From: Dehalococcoidia bacterium
Lineage (GTDB): Bacteria; Chloroflexota; Dehalococcoidia; SpSt-223
Direction of reading: 5' to 3'
Assembly (NCBI GenBank): GCA_025054935.1
Contig: JANWZD010000002.1
Location: 16,149 to 80,148 of the forward strand
DNA: 64,000 bases
Shown here: one piece after another, positions 17,309 through 26,258 of the stretch
Layout: every line of letters begins with the position of its first letter
Position numbering within the stretch: the stretch's first letter is position 1
Position numbers and translations under genes: made by a program
The notes under the pieces: model-generated
What the model saw: only the letters and a program-made list of their open reading frames with translations
Database searches by the model: none
Told to the model about the DNA's origin: nothing

Positions 17309-18187
17309 ATGCGCGTTGTACTGATCTCCGGGGCAAGCAGCGGGATTGGCCGCGAGACTGCCGACTATCTCGCCAAGCGTGGGTATCGCGTCTTCGCCGG
17401 GGCGCGTCGGCCAGAGCGTGCCGCCGTCCTTGCCGAAACCGGCCGCCGGCTCGCGCTGCCGCTCGAAGTCGTGCCGCTCGCGGTCGACGACCCCGACTCG
17501 GTTGCCCAGGCGGTCGAACTGGTCGTTTCCCGGGCTGGCCGGCTCGACGCCGTCATCAATAACGCCGGCATCGGCTTTTTCGGGCCTGTCGAGTTGACAA
17601 CCGATGAGCAGGTCCGACGCGTGCTGGAGACAAACCTGCTTGGAGCGTGGCGGCTCACGCGGGCAGCGCTCCCTCACCTCCGCCGCTCAGCTGGGGTTGT
17701 CGTGCAGGTCAGTTCGGTCCAGGGCCGGCTTGTCGCTCCCTTCGGCGGGCTGTATGCCGCAAGCAAGTGGGCGCTGGAAGCGTTCTCGGAGGCGCTCCGC
17801 GCCGAGGCGAAGCCGTTCGGCGTCCGCGTTGTCGTCATCGAGCCGGGATTTGTCCTCACCCCGTTCGTGCAGAACCGCGAATCGGCGACGATCCCGCCGG
17901 ACTCGCCGTACGCCCCGGCGCTTGCTGCGCTCCGCCCCCGCCTCGAGCGCGCCGCCGAGCGGGGCGTCCCCCCCTCTAAAGTCGCGGCGGCGATCTACCG
18001 CGCGCTCACCGACCGGCGCGCGCCCTTCCGCATCCCGGTCGGTCCCGATGCGCAGCTCTTCCTGCGGCTGCGGGCGCTCCTGCCAGACGCCGTCGTTTTC
18101 GCTGCCATCGACCGGCTGCTTGCCCGCGCGGCCGTCCCCGCGCCGTCGGCGCCGCTTAGCGTCGACGCCGTTGCGCCGGGCGCGTAG
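17309..18187 (+). CDS. Short-chain dehydrogenase/reductase (SDR)
   Basis: 292 residues. The NAD(P)-binding TGxxxGIG-type motif is SGASSGIGRETA, NNAGIGFFGPVE marks the NAG motif, the catalytic Ser lies in VVQVSSVQGR and the YxxxK is YAASK. The tail is about 40 residues longer than a minimal SDR. The substrate is not predictable; similarity is to classical SDRs acting on steroids, retinol or lipids. ATG at 17309 follows GGGGGAGGA; the directly preceding ATG at 17306 is an alternative. A TATCAT -10-like box lies at 17289-17294. Confidence 0.88.
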   Translation: MRVVLISGASSGIGRETADYLAKRGYRVFAGARRPERAAVLAETGRRLALPLEVVPLAVDDPDSVAQAVELVVSRAGRLDAVINNAGIGFFGPVELTTDEQVRRVLETNLLGAWRLTRAALPHLRRSAGVVVQVSSVQGRLVAPFGGLYAASKWALEAFSEALRAEAKPFGVRVVVIEPGFVLTPFVQNRESATIPPDSPYAPALAALRPRLERAAERGVPPSKVAAAIYRALTDRRAPFRIPVGPDAQLFLRLRALLPDAVVFAAIDRLLARAAVPAPSAPLSVDAVAPGA

Positions 18188-18191
18188 AGGC

Positions 18192-19415
18192 TCACTCGGC
18201 CTCCATCGCGCCGGCGAGCCGCTGCCCCAGGGAACAGGCGGCGCAGTTCTTCTCCCGGCACCAGCGCCGATAGAGATAGAGCAGTCCTTGCTGCCGCCGC
18301 GCGCCGGTGACAGCGCGGCGGCCTGCCGGGGTGAAGACGAGGTCGCTCATCGCGCGGGTGATGGCGTTCTCGGGGAGCAGCGGCAGCGAGGGAAAGCGCG
18401 TGAGCGTTCCGTCAACGACGGCAAGCGGCAGCGCCACATTGACCACGATCGTCCGCGCCCGCTCGGCACCAAGCGCGCCGCCGGCGCCGGCGACGATGGC
18501 GGCGGCCGCCCTGCGCGGCGGAAGCGCGGCAAGCCGCCGCAGCCACGACGCCGGTCCCTCACCGTGGCAGGTGACTGCGAGCCGTGCCAGCGCGCGAATG
18601 CGGGCTGCCGGCTGGTTTGCCGGGCGGACGGCGGTCGTCGTCCATCGAATCGGGCTTAGGGGCGCGGGTGCGCCAAGCTCCTGCCAGCGCGCACGCTCCT
18701 TCCCGTCGCGCGCAAGCCCGGCAGCCCCAAGCAGCAGCGCCGTGACGCGCTCGATCGCCTCCTCGCCGCGTCCGATCATCCCGCTGAGATAGCCCCACGG
18801 GAGCGCCTCTGCGAGCGCAAGGAACCCGGGGCCGTTGCCGCCGTAGCCCATCGCCTCGGCGAGCGCTCTCCAGACAGCATCGTCCTCGCCGAGCAGATCG
18901 ATCTGGCCCGCGAGGCGCAGCGCCCGCTCGGCGAGCCAGGCGTCGCCCGCCGCGTCGACGGCCGCTGCAGCCGCGTCACGATCGCCGCTCGGACAAACAA
19001 TGCCGGACAGGCCAGCCGCGACCAGCGGGCGGGGGGAGCGCGGGCGGACAATCGCCGACGGAACCTGGGCTCCCGACGCGAGGCGCACGGGCGCTAGGGG
19101 ACCGAGCGCGACGAGGTGGAGCGCGACGGTGTTGTAGGCGGCATCGCGGTCGTGCCGGTGGCGATACCAATCGGCCGCGCGGAGGTGAAGCTCAATGTCG
19201 CCGCGCAGCAGCGTCCCGTCCTCGGCAGCGAGAATGGCGTCGCGGAAGTCGGGGCCCGGCAGTCCCGACCGGCGGCCGGGGTAGACGACCTGGAGGCGCC
19301 GCCCGGCAGAGTCGAGGAGCGGCTGCTCGACCTGACTGCTCGCCCAGGCAGCGACCAGTTCCGCCTCCGTCGGCGCTGCGGAACGGTTACGAGGGGCGCT
19401 CGTAGGTTGCGGCAC
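18192..19415 (-). CDS. DUF2851 family protein
   Basis: 407 residues. Features match DUF2851: an N-terminal stretch with GLPGPDFRDAILAAEDGTLLRGDIELHLRAADWYRHRHDRDAAYN, a central GYGGNGPGFLALAEALPW, and a Cys-containing end QGLLYLYRRWCREKNCAACSLG. The N-terminal block (DxRxA, D-E-H-W-H) looks nuclease-like, but no activity is established for the family. The GTG start overlaps the upstream enoyl-CoA hydratase gene by 29 bp and lacks a strong ribosome site, so translation probably couples to it. Confidence 0.8.
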   Translation of the reverse strand: MPQPTSAPRNRSAAPTEAELVAAWASSQVEQPLLDSAGRRLQVVYPGRRSGLPGPDFRDAILAAEDGTLLRGDIELHLRAADWYRHRHDRDAAYNTVALHLVALGPLAPVRLASGAQVPSAIVRPRSPRPLVAAGLSGIVCPSGDRDAAAAAVDAAGDAWLAERALRLAGQIDLLGEDDAVWRALAEAMGYGGNGPGFLALAEALPWGYLSGMIGRGEEAIERVTALLLGAAGLARDGKERARWQELGAPAPLSPIRWTTTAVRPANQPAARIRALARLAVTCHGEGPASWLRRLAALPPRRAAAAIVAGAGGALGAERARTIVVNVALPLAVVDGTLTRFPSLPLLPENAITRAMSDLVFTPAGRRAVTGARRQQGLLYLYRRWCREKNCAACSLGQRLAGAMEAE

Positions 19416-20220
19416 GCTTTTCGACGAAGGCGCGCATACCTTCCATCAGGTCGTGGGAGGCGGCGGTGTTCTTGACGCGCTCAAGCGCCTCTTGGCGGCG
19501 CTTCTCGAGGTACTCCTCAGTGAAGAGGTTCCCGCTTTCGATCTGGCGGCGGATCGACCCCTCCTTCAGGTGACGCAAGGAGTCTGGACCGCTCGTCAGT
19601 ACCATCTCGGCCAGTTCAAGCGCGGCCTTCATCAGCTCGGCGCGGGGCACCACGCGGTTGACGTAGCCGAAGTGGAGGCATTCCTGGGCGGTCAGTCGGC
19701 CGTTGGCCATCGTGAGGTAGTTTGCAATTGGCCACGGCAGCTCATAGGCGAGGCAGTTCATCCCGAAGACATTCACTTTGGCGTGCAGGTCGGCGATGTA
19801 GGTGTCGTCGGCCATCACGCGCAGGTCGCACATCTGGACGATCTCGAGCCCGCCGCCGACGGCGTAGCCGTTGATGGCGGCGATGAGCGGCTTGCGGACA
19901 ATGTAGTGGTTGCACAGCTTGCCGAACATCGGATGATTCGGGTCGTCGATCGGCCGGAGCTTCTCTGTCTTCCCCTCGCCGTAGAACTCGATAAACTCCT
20001 TGATATCCCGCCCGGCGCAGAAGGCGCGATCCCCGGCTCCGGTGACGATAGCGACGCGGATCTCGGGGTTGTTATTGATCTCGTCCCACGCCCAGACGAC
20101 ATCGCGGTGCATCCCGGTATTGAGCGCGTTTCTCGCCTCCGGACGGTTGAGCGTCACGATGGCGATGGGACCGCGCTGCTCGAAAATCGCGCACTCCATG
20201 GTGACGATCCGGTCGGTCAT
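19387..20220 (-). CDS. Enoyl-CoA hydratase/isomerase family protein
   Basis: 277 residues. The crotonase fold is shown by AIVTLNRPEARNALN, the oxyanion-hole segments GAGDRAFCAGRDIKEF and INGYAVGGGLEIVQMCDLRVM, and RAELMKAALELAEMV. The position of the second catalytic Glu of hydratases reads VNVFGMNCLAYELPW, which departs from the usual ExxxGxxP, so the reaction may differ from simple hydration. ATG is preceded by GGAGGAGCC. It is a likely acyl-CoA enzyme of fatty or aromatic acid metabolism. Confidence 0.87.
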   Translation of the reverse strand: MTDRIVTMECAIFEQRGPIAIVTLNRPEARNALNTGMHRDVVWAWDEINNNPEIRVAIVTGAGDRAFCAGRDIKEFIEFYGEGKTEKLRPIDDPNHPMFGKLCNHYIVRKPLIAAINGYAVGGGLEIVQMCDLRVMADDTYIADLHAKVNVFGMNCLAYELPWPIANYLTMANGRLTAQECLHFGYVNRVVPRAELMKAALELAEMVLTSGPDSLRHLKEGSIRRQIESGNLFTEEYLEKRRQEALERVKNTAASHDLMEGMRAFVEKRAATYERPS

Positions 20221-20317
20221 GGCTCCTCCGCTCGCGCGGTGATTTCGGAGCTATTGTATCCAGCGTCCTGCGCTGAAGGCGCGGCAGGAAGGCGGGGTGG
20301 CCGGCGTCCCCGTTGGG

Positions 20318-23300
20318 CTAGCGCCCGTCTCGGATCGCGAAGTAGATGGCGTCGGGATGATGGATGACCAGCGCGGCGGTCGACTGTTCCGGGTCGAGTT
20401 GATGGGCGGGAGTGAGGGAGACGCCGATCTCGCTGCCGGGGAGGATCCGGAACAAGATCTCCTGCTCAGCCAGGTCTGGGCAGGCGGGGTAGCCCCAGCT
20501 GTAGCGGCGGCCAGTTTCCGGACCGAGGCCGAGCTCCGCCTTGATCCGGCGGTGCGTCCACTCGGCGAGGCCTTCGGCAACTTGGACGCTCAGCCCATGG
20601 ATATAGAGCATGTCGCTGTAGTTGCCCGCCTGCTGGAGGTGATTGATGTAGTCAGACGCCCGCCGGCCGGCGGTGACAATCTGAAGAGGCAGGACGTCGT
20701 AGCGGCCGCTCTCGCGCTCGGCGAGATAGTCGGCGAGGCAGAGATGGCGCTCGTCCGGCTGGCGGGGAAAGGTGAAGCGGCCGAGTTCGCGAGACCAGTC
20801 TGCGGGGTCGTAGACGATCACCTGCTGGCCGTCGGCTTGACAGGGGTAGTAGCCGTAGATGACCGCCGGCGCGAGCCAGCCCTCCGTTTCGGCGCGCTGT
20901 TGGAGGGTCGCCAGCAGCGGCTGGAACTCCTCGGCGATCAGCCGGTCCCACGCTGCGCCCTTGGCTTTCGCGCCGCCCCAGTGCAGCCGAAAGAGGGTGT
21001 TCAGGTCGAGGAGCGGCCACACCTCTGCCAGCGGCACGCTGCGCACGACGCGGTAGCCCCAGAATGGCGGTGTCGGCGGCTGGTCGAGCGGGCGCACCGA
21101 CGAGCGAGGCAGATCAGGACGGAGAACGGCAGGTCCCGCGAGCCCAACTGTGCCGGCACGTCCATCGGCGAGCGCAGCCTCGCGATGGATCTGTTCGAGG
21201 AGCGCCGGCCGCCTCTCCGGGTCCATCAGCTGATCCATCACTTCGAGGCCTTCGAAGGCATCCTTGCAGTAGAAGACGCCCGCTTCGTACTTCGTCCCGT
21301 CCTCGAGCGTCAGGATCCGGCGTCCGAACGCGCGGTTGATCGACGCGCCGCCGATCAACACCGGAATTTTCAGCCCGCGGCGGTGGAGTTCGTTGACGGT
21401 GAGCGGCATCTGCTTCGAGGTGGAGACGAGGAGCGCGGAGAGCCCGATAGCGTCGGCCCCGACCTCGACGGCGCGGTCGATGATCGTGTTGACCGGCACC
21501 TGCTTGCCGAGGTTGTAGACGGTGTAGCCGTTGTTGGTCAGGATCGTATCGACGAGGTTCTTGCCGATATCGTGGACATCCCCGTAGACAGTCGCCAGAA
21601 CGACCTTGCCCTTGCTCACGCCCTCTTTCTTTTCAAGGTACTGTTCGAGATGAGCGACCGCCCGCTTCATCACTTCAGCCGACTGTAGGACAAACGGCAG
21701 GATCAGTTCGCCCGCGCCGAATTTATCGCCGACGTCTTTCATTGCGGGGAGGAGAATGTCGTTCAGCACGGCGACGGGCGAGCGCCGGGTGAGGGCCTCG
21801 TCGATCAGCGCCTCAATGCCTTCCTTCTTGCGGTGCAGGATCTGCCAGTGGATCCGCTCCTCGGCGCTCATCCCGGCGGTGGGATCGCTCGTCGAGGCGG
21901 CAGCAGCGGGGACGGCGTGCTCGAAATGAGCGATAAACCGGGCGAGGGCGTCGGGCCGGCGGTCGAAGATGAGATCATCCGCTAGGTCGCGCTCCTCGGG
22001 CGGGATCTCAGCGTAGGGCGTCACCTCGGCGGGGTGAACCATCGCGAGATCGAGCCCATGCTGCACCGCGTGGTAGAGAAAGACGCTGTTCAGCACTGCC
22101 CGCGCTGCAGCCTTCAAGCCGAAGGAGACATTGGAAATGCCGAGACTGGTGTACGCCCCGGGCAGGGAGGTCTTGATAGCGCGGATCCCCTCGAGGGTCG
22201 CGATCGCGGAGCGGCGGAATTCCTCTTCGCCGGTGGCGAGCGTGAAGGTGAGCGGGTCGAAGATCAGCCACTCCGGCGGGATCTCATACTCCTCGGTCGC
22301 GATCTGATAGATGCGCCGGGCGATGGCGAGCTTGCGCTCTGCCGTCTTCGCCATTCCCTCTTCATCGATGGTGAGCGCAACGACAGCCGCGCCATACTCC
22401 CGAACGAGGGGCAGAACGGCATCGAGCCGGGCGCGCCCATTTTCGAGGTTGATCGAGTTGACGATCGCGCGCCCGGGGTAGTGCTTGAGCGCCGCTTCGA
22501 CGACATTCGCTTCGGTCGTGTCGATCATGAGCGGCGCATCGACCCCCATCTGCAGCTTGCGGACGGCAGCAACCATCTGCTGCTCCTCGTCGGAGCGCTC
22601 AGTGACGGCGACGCAGAGATCGAGCGCATGGGCGCCGCCTTCGACCTGCTCGCGGGCGATCGTCAGGAGGCCGTCGTAATCCTCGGCGAGAACGAGGCGC
22701 TTGACGCGGCGCGACCCCTGGGTGTTGACGCGCTCGCCGATGAGAAGGGGGCGCGGCTCCTGGTCGAGGGGGACGGACTTGATCGCCGAGGCGATGGCCG
22801 GCACGGGGCGCGCTCGGCGCGGCTTCGGCCGGATCCCCGCCGCCAGCTCGGCGAGCAGCCGAATATGCTCTGGCGTCGTGCCGCAGCAGCCGCCGATCGC
22901 GTTAACGCCGAACTCGCGGGCGAATTCGATCAGGGTCTCTGCGAGCGGGGCCGGCTCCATCGGGTAGCAGGCGCGGCCGTTGACGTTAATCGGCAGCCCC
23001 GCATTCGGGATCACCGAGATCGGCCGGCTCGAGAACTCGGCGAGATAGCGCACTGGCTCGCGCATGTAATCCGGCCCGGTCGAGCAGTTCAGCCCGATCA
23101 CATCGACCGGCAGCGCTTCAAGCGTGGTGAGCGCGGCGCCGATATCGGTGCCGAGCAGCATCCGCCCATTGGTGTCGAGGGTCACCTGCACCTGCAGCGG
23201 AACCCAGCGGCCGGAGTCCCGGAAGTAGCGTCCGATCCCGACCACCGCCGCCTTCGCTTCGAGGAGGTCCTGCACGGTCTCGACGAGCAGCAAGTCGCAG

Positions 23301-23797
23301 CCGCCTTCGATGAGGGCACGGGCCTGCTCGTAAAAGATGTCCGCCAGTTCGTCGAACGTGATGGCCGAGAGGCTCGGGTCGTCGGACGAGGGCAGCATCC
23401 CGGTCGGCCCAAGAGAGCCGGCGACGAAGCGGGGCCGCTCCGGCGTTGCGAATTCATCGGCGACGCGCCGCGCCAGCTGCGCCGCCCGGAAATTCACCTC
23501 GTACACCCGGTCGCCAAGCCCGTATTCGGCCAGCTTCAGCCGGTTGCCGCCGAAGGTGTTCGTTTCGATGACGTCCGCTCCCGCTGCGAGAAAGGAGCGG
23601 TGGATCGTCTCGATCACGTCAGGGCGGGTGATGACGAGGTAGTCATTCGCCCCCTCGAGCCCGCCGAAATCGGCCGCCGATAACTCGAGCGCCTGGATCG
23701 AGGTGCCCATCGCTCCGTCGAAGACAACGACCCGTTCCTTGAGCGCGTCGAGATAGGGACTTGATCGCGTAGCCGGTCGAGAGCGTTGGGCGAGCAT
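20318..23797 (-). CDS. metH: Cobalamin-dependent methionine synthase
   Basis: About 1159 residues with all four modules. The homocysteine domain has FDGAMGTSIQ, a central Cys (GLNCSTGP) and GGCCGT zinc ligands. The pterin domain begins at GERVNTQGSRRVKRL. The B12 domain has the GDVHDIGKNL motif. The C-terminal AdoMet reactivation domain has RRYSWGYPACPD. It transfers a methyl group from methyl-tetrahydrofolate to homocysteine through cobalamin. ATG at 23797 has AAGGTGG just upstream; an in-frame TTG at 23830 is less likely. No riboswitch was recognised in the 5' region. Confidence 0.96.
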   Translation of the reverse strand: MLAQRSRPATRSSPYLDALKERVVVFDGAMGTSIQALELSAADFGGLEGANDYLVITRPDVIETIHRSFLAAGADVIETNTFGGNRLKLAEYGLGDRVYEVNFRAAQLARRVADEFATPERPRFVAGSLGPTGMLPSSDDPSLSAITFDELADIFYEQARALIEGGCDLLLVETVQDLLEAKAAVVGIGRYFRDSGRWVPLQVQVTLDTNGRMLLGTDIGAALTTLEALPVDVIGLNCSTGPDYMREPVRYLAEFSSRPISVIPNAGLPINVNGRACYPMEPAPLAETLIEFAREFGVNAIGGCCGTTPEHIRLLAELAAGIRPKPRRARPVPAIASAIKSVPLDQEPRPLLIGERVNTQGSRRVKRLVLAEDYDGLLTIAREQVEGGAHALDLCVAVTERSDEEQQMVAAVRKLQMGVDAPLMIDTTEANVVEAALKHYPGRAIVNSINLENGRARLDAVLPLVREYGAAVVALTIDEEGMAKTAERKLAIARRIYQIATEEYEIPPEWLIFDPLTFTLATGEEEFRRSAIATLEGIRAIKTSLPGAYTSLGISNVSFGLKAAARAVLNSVFLYHAVQHGLDLAMVHPAEVTPYAEIPPEERDLADDLIFDRRPDALARFIAHFEHAVPAAAASTSDPTAGMSAEERIHWQILHRKKEGIEALIDEALTRRSPVAVLNDILLPAMKDVGDKFGAGELILPFVLQSAEVMKRAVAHLEQYLEKKEGVSKGKVVLATVYGDVHDIGKNLVDTILTNNGYTVYNLGKQVPVNTIIDRAVEVGADAIGLSALLVSTSKQMPLTVNELHRRGLKIPVLIGGASINRAFGRRILTLEDGTKYEAGVFYCKDAFEGLEVMDQLMDPERRPALLEQIHREAALADGRAGTVGLAGPAVLRPDLPRSSVRPLDQPPTPPFWGYRVVRSVPLAEVWPLLDLNTLFRLHWGGAKAKGAAWDRLIAEEFQPLLATLQQRAETEGWLAPAVIYGYYPCQADGQQVIVYDPADWSRELGRFTFPRQPDERHLCLADYLAERESGRYDVLPLQIVTAGRRASDYINHLQQAGNYSDMLYIHGLSVQVAEGLAEWTHRRIKAELGLGPETGRRYSWGYPACPDLAEQEILFRILPGSEIGVSLTPAHQLDPEQSTAALVIHHPDAIYFAIRDGR

Positions 23798-23872
23798 TCC
23801 ACCTTCGCGCACGAAGCGGTCTTTTTGCAATGATACCGGCCTGTTTCGGGGGGATCCACGCGCTCCGCAACA

Positions 23873-23901
23873 CCGCCGGGGGGCGGACGCTCCCCCGGCG
23901 G
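23873..23901. repeat. GC-rich 10-bp inverted repeat between metH and nrtR
   Basis: CCGCCGGGGG (23873-23882) and CCCCCGGCGG (23892-23901) pair perfectly around a 9-nt loop. It lies between the divergent metH and nrtR genes, just before the nrtR promoter. There is no T-run, so it is not a standard terminator; it could insulate the two promoters. Confidence 0.5.
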
Positions 23902-23918
23902 CGGGCGGGGAAGCGCGC

Positions 23919-23947
23919 TTGACAGGGACATTTGCGCGGCGTAAATT
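23919..23947 (+). promoter_or_regulatory. Promoter of the nrtR-nadBCA operon
   Basis: TTGACA (23919-23924), a 17-bp spacer and TAAATT (23942-23947). The expected transcription start (about 23954) coincides with the nrtR ATG at 23955, so the mRNA is probably leaderless. No Shine-Dalgarno sequence precedes the ATG. Confidence 0.75.
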
Positions 23948-23966
23948 TTGCTCTATGAGAGCAGAA
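23946..23966. promoter_or_regulatory. Operator candidate: inverted repeat centred on the nrtR start codon
   Basis: TGCTCT (23949-23954), ATG (23955-23957) and AGAGCA (23958-23963) form a perfect 6-3-6 dyad. With one mismatch pair it extends two more base pairs on each side. It overlaps the expected transcription start and the first codons of nrtR, an ideal place for autorepression by NrtR. This binding is inferred; known NrtR sites are palindromes of about 21 bp whose sequence varies by lineage. Confidence 0.6.
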
Positions 23967-24689
23967 ATCGCGCCGGTCCTGACGAGTGACCTGACGGCGG
24001 CGATCGCAGTCGACGTGGTGGTCTTTATCTACCGCGCCGGGGGGGACGGCACGCCAGCCGAGCGCGTGAACGTCCTTCTGACGGGCGAGCCGGGCGCGTG
24101 GGCCTTGCCTGGCGCGCTCGTCCATGTCGATGAGCCGTTTGAAGCGGCCGCCCGCCGTGCGCTTGTGCGGAAAACGGGCTACGACCCGGCGGATTGGTAT
24201 CTCGACCAGCTGGCGACGTTTGGCGCCGTTCACCGCGACAGCCGCGGGCGTGTCGTCTCGGTGGGGCATCTGGCCTTAGCGCGGCTGGACGACCTGGTGA
24301 TCGTCAACCCGGAAGCGGCAGCGCGAGCGTGGTGGTGTCCTCTCCCTTCCATCCCGTGGGAGGAACTGCGCTGGGATCATCCCGATATCCTTCGCACCGG
24401 GATCACGCGCTTGCGCTCAAAACTGCGCTACTCCTGGGTAGCCTTTGAACTGCTGCCCAATCCGTTTGCCGTCTCCGAGCTCCGCGACCTTTACGCGGCG
24501 TTCTACGGTCCGAAGGTTGGCAAGCTGTCGACCAGCAATGTCTTGAAGGCGTTCCGTCCGCTGCTTGAGAGCAAGCAGCTGCTCCCGGTGGGAGAGGTTG
24601 CCCGGCTGCGTCGGCGCGGCCGCCCGCCAGCGCGTTACCGCTTTGTGGGCAACCCCGAAGGGGCGCGCGACCGTGAGCTTCCGTGGTAG
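23955..24689 (+). CDS. nrtR: NrtR-type NUDIX-related repressor of NAD biosynthesis
   Basis: 244 residues: an N-terminal NUDIX-fold domain (to about 135) and a C-terminal winged helix (ELRDLYAAFYGPKVGKLSTSNVLKAFRPL...RRRGRPPARYRF). The Nudix box is degenerate. The REUxEE catalytic glutamates are replaced (RALVRK, box within residues 50-70), which fits a ligand sensor and not a hydrolase. NrtR proteins bind ADP-ribose and repress NAD genes; here nadB, nadC and nadA follow directly. ATG at 23955 is chosen because the promoter and the dyad place the transcript start there; an upstream in-frame start at 23919 lies in the -35 box. Confidence 0.88.
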   Translation: MRAEIAPVLTSDLTAAIAVDVVVFIYRAGGDGTPAERVNVLLTGEPGAWALPGALVHVDEPFEAAARRALVRKTGYDPADWYLDQLATFGAVHRDSRGRVVSVGHLALARLDDLVIVNPEAAARAWWCPLPSIPWEELRWDHPDILRTGITRLRSKLRYSWVAFELLPNPFAVSELRDLYAAFYGPKVGKLSTSNVLKAFRPLLESKQLLPVGEVARLRRRGRPPARYRFVGNPEGARDRELPW

Positions 24690-24704
24690 ATCGGTGAGGT
24701 TGGC

Positions 24705-26258
24705 ATGGCAGAACGCGTAATCGTGGTCGGTGGTGGCGCTGCGGGGATGACCGCCGCCTTGGCAGTGGCGAATGCGGGCGGCAAGGTGACCTTGATCACA
24801 AATGCGATTGGTGGGGGGTCGTCTCCCTGGGCGCAAGGCGGCGTTGCCGCAGCCATCGGCGCGGACGACTCGCCCGAACAGCACCTGCGCGATACGCTCG
24901 CGTGCGGGGGCGGGCTGGTTGACGAAGAGGCGGCGCGCCTGATGGCAGAAGAGGCGGCAGCGCGCATCGCCGACCTTATCGCTGCGGGCGTCCCCTTCGA
25001 CCGAGAGCCAGACGGCTCGCTCGCGCTCGGCCTCGAAGGGGGCCACCATCGCCGGCGCATCATCCATGCCGGCGGCGGCGCCACCGGCTGGCATATTGTC
25101 CGCGCCCTCGCCAACGTGGTTCTCGCTACGGCTGAGATCTCGGTGCTTGAAGGACCGACTGTCGCTGCGCTGCAGGTGAAAGCGGGGCGGGTGACCGGCG
25201 TCGAGCTCCGCTGGCCGGATGGGATCGACGGCGTGCTGGAGGGGCCGGTCGTCCTCGCGACGGGCGGCTGCGCCGGTCTCTACGGCCGGAGCACGAACCC
25301 TGAGACGGTCAACGGCCGCGGCATCGCTCTCGCGTGGCAGGCAGGCGCGGCGCTCGCCGACCTCGAGTTTGTCCAGTTCCACCCCACCGCGCTCGACTTG
25401 CCGGTCGCTGCGATGGGCCACAAAGCGCTTTTGCTGACCGAGGCGCTGCGCGGGGAGGGAGCCTATCTTCTCGACGCTCATGGGCGCCGGTTCTTGACTG
25501 CGGGGCCGCTCGCGCATCCGCTCGCCGAGCTCGCTCCCCGCGACGTCGTCGCGCGGGCGATCCATTATGCCCGCCAGGATGGTCCGGTCTTCCTCTCCCT
25601 CCGTCACCTCGACCCGGACCACGTCCGCGCTCGCTTCCCGAACCTCGTCTCTCTGCTCGCGTCGATCGGGCTGGATCTCGCGACCGACCTGCTGCCTGTC
25701 GCGCCGGCAGCGCACTATCTGATGGGAGGGGTGTGGTCGGACCGGAATGGCGCCTCCACCGTGCCGGGGCTGTACGTCGCGGGTGAGGTAGCCTGCACGG
25801 GAGTGCACGGGGCGAACCGGCTGGCGTCGAACTCGCTGCTCGAATGCCTCGTCTTCGGCCGGCGCGCCGGGCTTGCGGCCCTCGAGGGGGTTGCGCCAAG
25901 CGGGTTCGAAGAGGCGCTCAACCGCGGCTATGAATTGGACGCCCACCCGCCGGCGCCGCCGGAGCAGGGGGTCAGCGGCGAGGCGTTGGGAGCGCTGCTC
26001 GACAGCAATCTCGGCGTGATCCGTAACGAAGCGGGTCTCAGCGAAGCGCTCGCCCGGCTTGCGGAAGACGAGGCGGGCGTCGTGGCGCGGCGGATCGCGC
26101 TTGGCGCGTGGCTCCGCCGCGAGTCGCGGGGGGCGCATTACCGGAACGATTTTCCGGAGACGGTCGAGAGGTGGCGCGGCCGCATTATTCAGCAGCGCGG
26201 GCGTGCCCCCCATTTTGCCCCAGTCCGCGCTCCGGTGGCGGCGGCAGAGCGGCCATGA
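24705..26258 (+). CDS. nadB: L-aspartate oxidase
   Basis: 517 residues, FAD-dependent. The dinucleotide motif is VIVVGGGAAGMTAALA, followed by SSPWAQGGVAAAIG, the active-site region EFVQFHPTALDLP, LLTEALRGEGAYLLD, and PAAHYLMGGVWSDRNGASTVPGLYVAGEVACTGVHGANRLASNSLLE. It oxidises aspartate to iminoaspartate, the first step of NAD synthesis. GGTGAGG precedes the ATG; the gene begins 15 bp after nrtR and overlaps nadC by ATGA. Confidence 0.96.
   Translation: MAERVIVVGGGAAGMTAALAVANAGGKVTLITNAIGGGSSPWAQGGVAAAIGADDSPEQHLRDTLACGGGLVDEEAARLMAEEAAARIADLIAAGVPFDREPDGSLALGLEGGHHRRRIIHAGGGATGWHIVRALANVVLATAEISVLEGPTVAALQVKAGRVTGVELRWPDGIDGVLEGPVVLATGGCAGLYGRSTNPETVNGRGIALAWQAGAALADLEFVQFHPTALDLPVAAMGHKALLLTEALRGEGAYLLDAHGRRFLTAGPLAHPLAELAPRDVVARAIHYARQDGPVFLSLRHLDPDHVRARFPNLVSLLASIGLDLATDLLPVAPAAHYLMGGVWSDRNGASTVPGLYVAGEVACTGVHGANRLASNSLLECLVFGRRAGLAALEGVAPSGFEEALNRGYELDAHPPAPPEQGVSGEALGALLDSNLGVIRNEAGLSEALARLAEDEAGVVARRIALGAWLRRESRGAHYRNDFPETVERWRGRIIQQRGRAPHFAPVRAPVAAAERP

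Noticed and set aside
22034-23683. 549-codon open frame antisense to metH
   Set aside because: It lies fully within metH, and its translation is charge-rich without domains; a GC-rich shadow frame.
23798-23918. Cobalamin or SAM riboswitch before metH
   Set aside because: Only a simple GC hairpin is present; no B12-box-like or SAM-type conserved segments were seen.
23955-24360. NUDIX domain considered as a hydrolase
   Set aside because: The catalytic Glu residues of the Nudix box are replaced, a winged helix follows, and NAD genes adjoin, so a regulator fits better.
24417-26213. 598-codon open frame antisense to nadB
   Set aside because: Shadow of nadB; Arg-rich translation without a family pattern.
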